Source: Candidatus Omnitrophota bacterium
GTDB taxonomy: Bacteria; Ratteibacteria; UBA8468; MWAK01
Length of the DNA stretch: 8,790 nucleotides
Assembly (NCBI GenBank): GCA_018829455.1
Contig: JAHJUB010000001.1
Coordinates: 1 to 8,790 of the forward strand
Direction: 5' to 3'
This document shows positions 6,044 to 8,790 of this stretch, piece by piece (position 1 is the stretch's first letter; each line of letters starts with the position of its first letter). The position numbers and the translations under genes were made by a program. Below the pieces are notes generated by a model, which had not been told where the DNA came from, ran no database searches, and saw only the letters and a program-made list of their open reading frames with translations.

Positions 6044-6943
6044 TTACCCTATTTTGCCGGAAACTGCAAATTTGAAAATCTTTTTAATCGCCCTGACGTG
6101 CGCCGGAGTGGTACCGCAGCAGCCGCCGATAAATTTGACGCCGGCATCAGCCAGTTCCTTTGCCAGGATTGCTGCATCTTCCGGACTTTCCGGGAAGACG
6201 GTCTTCCCTTCGGAAAGCCGCGGTCCTCCGGCATTGGGTTTTGCCCATAGCGGCAGGCTGGTCTGTTTTTTTAAAGCGGATATGATGGTTATTATTTCCC
6301 GGCTGTCTCCGCCGCAATTTGTGCCCAGGCTGAAGATTGAGTTTTCAAATGCCCGGGCTGCGTCTTCCGGGCTTTCACCCATCAGGGTGCGCGGACCTCG
6401 TTTTCCAATCGCGAAAGTCAGGGAGACTATAATTGGCAGGGAACTCGTTTTCAAAACTGTTTCCGCAATTATTTCCGCTTCTTTCAGGGAAGAAAACGTT
6501 TCCAACAGGAAGAGGTCCACTCCGCCGTCGGCCAGGACGGAAACCACTTTTTGGTAGCCGGAAGATAGTTTCTCGGCGGAAAGATTTCCCAGGGGCGCCA
6601 GAAGTTCTCCGCTGGGGCCGATATCACCGGCAATCAAAGCCCGAGTGTTTTCCCGGGCCTTGCGGGCCAGGAGAACCCCTTGGCGGTTTATCTCTTCCGT
6701 TTTTTCCGCAAGGTTGAGCCGGGCTAATTTAAATGGATTTGCGCCGAAGGTATTGGTGAGGATTATTTCACTGCCCGCCTCAAGATATTCCCGGTGGGCT
6801 TTCTTGATTGCTTCCGGATTGGAAAGGTTCAGGAGTTCCGGCGGCTGACCCGGTAGTAACTCTCCTTTTTCGGCCAGCCAGGTCCCGGTGGCGCCGTCTG
6901 TAACCACCACCCGTTTTTCGGCTAAAAGTTCTTTTAGTCCCAT
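6044..6943 (-). CDS. homocysteine S-methyltransferase domain protein (stand-alone)
   Basis: This 299-aa protein is a complete homocysteine-binding (S-methyltransferase) domain of the kind that forms the N-terminus of cobalamin-dependent MetH and the whole of MmuM/BHMT-like enzymes. It is expected to transfer a methyl group to homocysteine to give methionine, using zinc. Visible motifs are VVTDGATGTWL (13-23), LTNTFGANP (62-70), AGDIGPSGE (105-113), LLETF (146-150), and zinc ligands GTNC (C210) and GGCCGTTP (C275, C276). It lacks the folate, cobalamin and activation domains of MetH, so it is either the homocysteine part of a split MetH or an enzyme using another methyl donor; the window does not decide. 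It follows the PHP-like gene by 63 nt. No Shine-Dalgarno precedes the ATG. Confidence 0.9.
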   Translation of the reverse strand: MGLKELLAEKRVVVTDGATGTWLAEKGELLPGQPPELLNLSNPEAIKKAHREYLEAGSEIILTNTFGANPFKLARLNLAEKTEEINRQGVLLARKARENTRALIAGDIGPSGELLAPLGNLSAEKLSSGYQKVVSVLADGGVDLFLLETFSSLKEAEIIAETVLKTSSLPIIVSLTFAIGKRGPRTLMGESPEDAARAFENSIFSLGTNCGGDSREIITIISALKKQTSLPLWAKPNAGGPRLSEGKTVFPESPEDAAILAKELADAGVKFIGGCCGTTPAHVRAIKKIFKFAVSGKIG

Positions 6944-6956
6944 AATTGATTTTTGG

Positions 6957-6981
6957 GTAGAGGCGGGGTTATATCCCCCCT
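6957..6981 (+). repeat. single GTAG-type REP-like hairpin
   Basis: GTAG (6957-6960) is followed by an imperfect hairpin with left arm AGGCGGGG (6961-6968, C6964 bulged), loop TTATAT and right arm CCCCCCT (6975-6981). GTAG plus a stem with a bulge is the known REP layout. The following G-rich stretch (6986-7002) can pair alternatively with the same C6 run. No partner ending in CTAC is present, so this is a single or decayed unit in the 63-nt gap between two minus-strand genes. Confidence 0.5.
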
Positions 6982-7006
6982 GACAAGGGGGGGCGAGGGG
7001 GGTTAG

Positions 7007-8203
7007 TTACAGCCCCTCCCCTATAATTTTATTTCCGCGTTTTGTGTGCTCCCAGAGCAACTGTCCCGCTTTTCGGAAATCTTCAAGATAAGGCCGCAGT
7101 TCCGGCGCATCAAAGTTATCCACCAGGGGTTGGCCATATTTATTCATTTCCGTGCCGGCGATCACCGGCATGTTCAGCCGCCGCGCTGCTGCCATCACCG
7201 CATTCAGATTAGCCACCTTAACCGCCTTTTCAGCCGGGTCTTTAAGGTTATAGTTGCGTTCCGGAACAACGTTGAGTATGCCCATCCCCTTTTCTTTCAT
7301 AAAAACAAGCAATTCCTCCGGGTCTTTTTCGGCTTCGCTGGTTCCGTCCAGCCAGGTCCCGGTAGGGATGGCTCCGGTCAATTTTATCATCTCCACCACT
7401 TCTTTAAGGGGTGGAAAGGTTTCCGGCCCCGGCTTAACATAACCAATTCCATCGCCTTTCATTAGTTTGGAACGTAAAAGTTCCTGAAAATCGTGCGGCT
7501 TCTCTAACTTTGCCGCAACCGTCTCGGCCGGAAGTTTGAGCGTTTCGGACCAGAAGGTTGTTCGTTTTTTCATCTCCGGAAAGACCGCTAATGCCTTCCG
7601 GTCATAGGCGGACAGGATGTGTCTTTCGGTTGCGTTGCCTTTCGGCGTCAGCGGAAGCACGTCATTTTCGTAATCAATTGTGAGCGGGTTTAGATACTCA
7701 TTAACTTTTTGAATAATTAACCGGTTGCGCGAGTTTGCTTGTTCCCGGAGAGAGTTCAGCGTTATTTCCGCCCGGCTGCCTCTTTCGGGCCGTTGAAAGA
7801 AACCAGTGCCCATTGCGTAAAATATGCCGGGCTCTCCCGGCGAGTTTATAACCCGGTCCTCATATTCCTTAACAAAGACCCGGGTCTCTATTCCAACCTC
7901 GGCATTCATCCCCAGAGTTTGCGCGGCGTTAAGCGTCTCTTCCAGACCGTCAAGGACATCAAAATCAACTATACCGGCCATTTCCAGGCCGAGCGAGAAC
8001 GATTCCCAGAGGAAGCGGGAGGGTGAGAATCCGTATGCGTTGAAGGAGAAAAAGGTATGGCCGTGCAGGTTGACCCACCCTCGGCCCGGTGCTGTTTTAA
8101 CTGCCCCTTGTTCCGTCAGCGCCTTTAACTCCCGCAGCCCTTTTTTCCTGACTTCCGGGTCAAAATCATCTAATTGTGCGATCAGTTTTTCTTTTTTTTG
8201 CAT
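7007..8203 (-). CDS. PHP-like metal-dependent hydrolase family protein, uncharacterised
   Basis: The protein is 398 aa from ATG 8203 (residue 1 of MQKKEKLIAQ). A TTG at 8215 would add four residues but lies inside a repeat, so I prefer ATG. After an N-terminal helical segment, NLHGHTFFSFN (about 45-55) matches PHP motif I with its paired histidines. GIVDFDVLDG (about 77-86) matches motif II, but with Phe where most PHP domains have His (DHD). IETRVF follows as a motif III-like Glu, and AGTEMNKYGQPLVDNFDAPEL (349-369) is a conserved C-terminal block I recall from an uncharacterised PHP subfamily. PHP proteins are usually phosphoesterases with two or three metal ions; the substrate here is unknown. 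The upstream REP pair abuts the start codon and there is no standard Shine-Dalgarno. Confidence 0.82.
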   Translation of the reverse strand: MQKKEKLIAQLDDFDPEVRKKGLRELKALTEQGAVKTAPGRGWVNLHGHTFFSFNAYGFSPSRFLWESFSLGLEMAGIVDFDVLDGLEETLNAAQTLGMNAEVGIETRVFVKEYEDRVINSPGEPGIFYAMGTGFFQRPERGSRAEITLNSLREQANSRNRLIIQKVNEYLNPLTIDYENDVLPLTPKGNATERHILSAYDRKALAVFPEMKKRTTFWSETLKLPAETVAAKLEKPHDFQELLRSKLMKGDGIGYVKPGPETFPPLKEVVEMIKLTGAIPTGTWLDGTSEAEKDPEELLVFMKEKGMGILNVVPERNYNLKDPAEKAVKVANLNAVMAAARRLNMPVIAGTEMNKYGQPLVDNFDAPELRPYLEDFRKAGQLLWEHTKRGNKIIGEGL

Positions 8204-8204
8204 T

Positions 8205-8259
8205 GTAGTCGCCAACCTTGGTTGGCTCTTTTAAAACGCCGAGCAAGCTCGGCAACTAC
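8205..8259. repeat. GTAG-type REP pair abutting the PHP-like gene start
   Basis: The element is symmetric: GTAG (8205-8208), two nt, a hairpin with arms GCCAACC (8211-8217) and GGTTGGC (8220-8226), an 11-nt spacer, a hairpin with arms GCCGAGC (8238-8244) and GCTCGGC (8247-8253), two nt, and CTAC (8256-8259). The stems differ in sequence from those at 5974-6023 but the architecture is the same. Its end is one nt from the ATG at 8203, so the mRNA 5' region of that gene would be folded and the ribosome site is unusual or absent. Confidence 0.78.
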
Positions 8260-8346
8260 TTTACGGCTCTGTCGCCGTTTTGTCATCCTGATCCCTGCGG
8301 ATGGTAAGCGGGGGGAAGAATCTCGTTGTAGATTTTACAATTATCG
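8260..8346 (+). other. dapB upstream region with repeat remnant and dyads
   Basis: This holds a small hairpin ACGGC (8263-8267)/GCCGT (8274-8278). It also has a block beginning GTCATCCTGA (8282-8291) and ending GAAGAATCTCG (8315-8325) that resembles a common 'TCATCCTGA...GAAGnATCT' bacterial intergenic repeat recalled from other genomes, here with altered middle. A dyad TTGTA (8326-8330)/TACAA (8336-8340) lies just upstream of the dapB -35 box and could be an operator. None of these can be confirmed from one window. Confidence 0.4.
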
Positions 8347-8376
8347 TTGACTAAAAGGCAAGTTTTGGAATATAAT
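8347..8376 (+). promoter_or_regulatory. sigma-70 promoter of dapB, with near-leaderless start
   Basis: TTGACT (8347-8352, five of six consensus) and a perfect TATAAT (8371-8376) are separated by 18 bp. Only ten bases separate the -10 box from the dapB ATG at 8387, so transcription should begin around 8382-8384, leaving three to five bases of leader. No Shine-Dalgarno fits in that space. Confidence 0.82.
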
Positions 8377-8386
8377 TTAAAGACTT

Positions 8387-8790
8387 ATGGCGCTTAGATT
8401 AGTTGTATCCGGGGCCGGCGGCCGAATGGGTAAAGCGATAATCGGCCTCTTATCCGAGTATCCGCAGGTTAGCCTGGTTGGCGCTCTGGAAAGAGACGGA
8501 CATCCGGATTTGGGCCAGGAGGCCGCAACCGGAATAGAACTTTCCACTGATGTGGAAAAGGCGCTGTCCGGCGCTGACGTTTTGATTGACTTTACCTCGC
8601 CGTCCGCTACCCTGAACTATCTTAAGGTCTGCCGGAAACTGAAAAAAGGAATTGTAATCGGTACCACCGGTTTTACGGAATCGGAATTGGCGGAGATAAA
8701 AGCGGCGTCCGCCGAAGTGCCGGTTTTTATTTCGCCCAACATGAGTTTAGGCGTGAACCTTCTCTTCCGCCTGGTTTCCGAGGTTGCCAA
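8387..8790 (+). CDS. dapB: 4-hydroxy-tetrahydrodipicolinate reductase, N-terminal part (runs off the window)
   Basis: DapB performs the NAD(P)H-dependent reduction step of the diaminopimelate/lysine pathway, feeding peptidoglycan and lysine synthesis in the cytoplasm. The window shows the first 134 codons. They include the nucleotide-binding glycine loop GAGGRMG (9-15), ALER (33-36), DFTSPSA (68-74), GTTGF (92-96) and SPNMSLGVNLLF (116-127), all standard for the family. The catalytic HHxxKxDxPSGTA region should lie just beyond 8790. The gene is divergent from the PHP-like gene, with its own promoter and virtually no 5' leader. The frame is open to the window edge, so the truncation is only an artefact of the window. 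Confidence 0.96.
   Translation, partial: MALRLVVSGAGGRMGKAIIGLLSEYPQVSLVGALERDGHPDLGQEAATGIELSTDVEKALSGADVLIDFTSPSATLNYLKVCRKLKKGIVIGTTGFTESELAEIKAASAEVPVFISPNMSLGVNLLFRLVSEVA

Noticed and set aside
6027..6557. Plus-strand open frames opposite the methyltransferase gene (also 6433-6848)
   Set aside because: They are antisense shadows without start signals; the minus-strand gene has all zinc and substrate motifs.
7046..8234. Several plus-strand open frames opposite the PHP-like gene
   Set aside because: They mutually overlap in different frames, lack motifs and run against a well-supported gene.

Overview
The window is bacterial chromosome, probably from an uncultivated or poorly studied lineage; I cannot assign a phylum from sequence alone. 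Evidence for Bacteria: the 3' third of a 16S rRNA with a canonical anti-Shine-Dalgarno end (CCTCCTTT), bacterial rpsB-tsf, dapB, and consensus sigma-70-type promoters. GC looks moderate, and the intergenic gaps are full of short palindromic repeats, as in repeat-rich environmental genomes.

Layout, plus strand, left: the 16S 3' end (1-511), a roughly 205-nt spacer with hairpins, and tRNA-Ile(GAT) (717-789). No 23S rRNA follows. Instead a perfect TTGACA-17-TATAAT promoter drives an apparently leaderless DUF4143-type AAA ATPase (918-2051), followed by a Cys-rich DUF3109-like protein (2060-2704) that carries an in-frame palindromic-repeat insertion. A MITE-like inverted repeat with 10-bp-phased CGCAGAT words (2716-2867) separates this pair from genes converging on it.

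Minus strand, read right to left: a PHP-like metal-hydrolase family protein (8203-7007), a stand-alone homocysteine S-methyltransferase domain protein (6943-6044), rpsB (TTG start, long charged tail; 5948-4932), tsf (short EF-Ts; 4916-4329) and a 480-aa protein with an interrupted HPr (PTS phosphocarrier) domain at its C-terminus (4315-2873). The last three are tightly packed and look co-transcribed. At the right edge, divergent on the plus strand, is the 5' part of dapB (8387 to the window end), with its own strong promoter and almost no 5' leader.

The most interesting points are: (1) the HPr-domain protein coupled to rpsB-tsf, with about 60 residues inserted into the HPr fold and about 330 N-terminal residues I do not recognise; (2) two strong promoters placed so that transcripts start at or within a few bases of ATG, beside genes with strong Shine-Dalgarno sites; (3) GTAG-type REP/BIME elements in three intergenic gaps, one abutting a start codon; (4) a 16S-tRNA-Ile unit not followed by 23S; (5) a repeat colonising the coding region of the DUF3109 gene.
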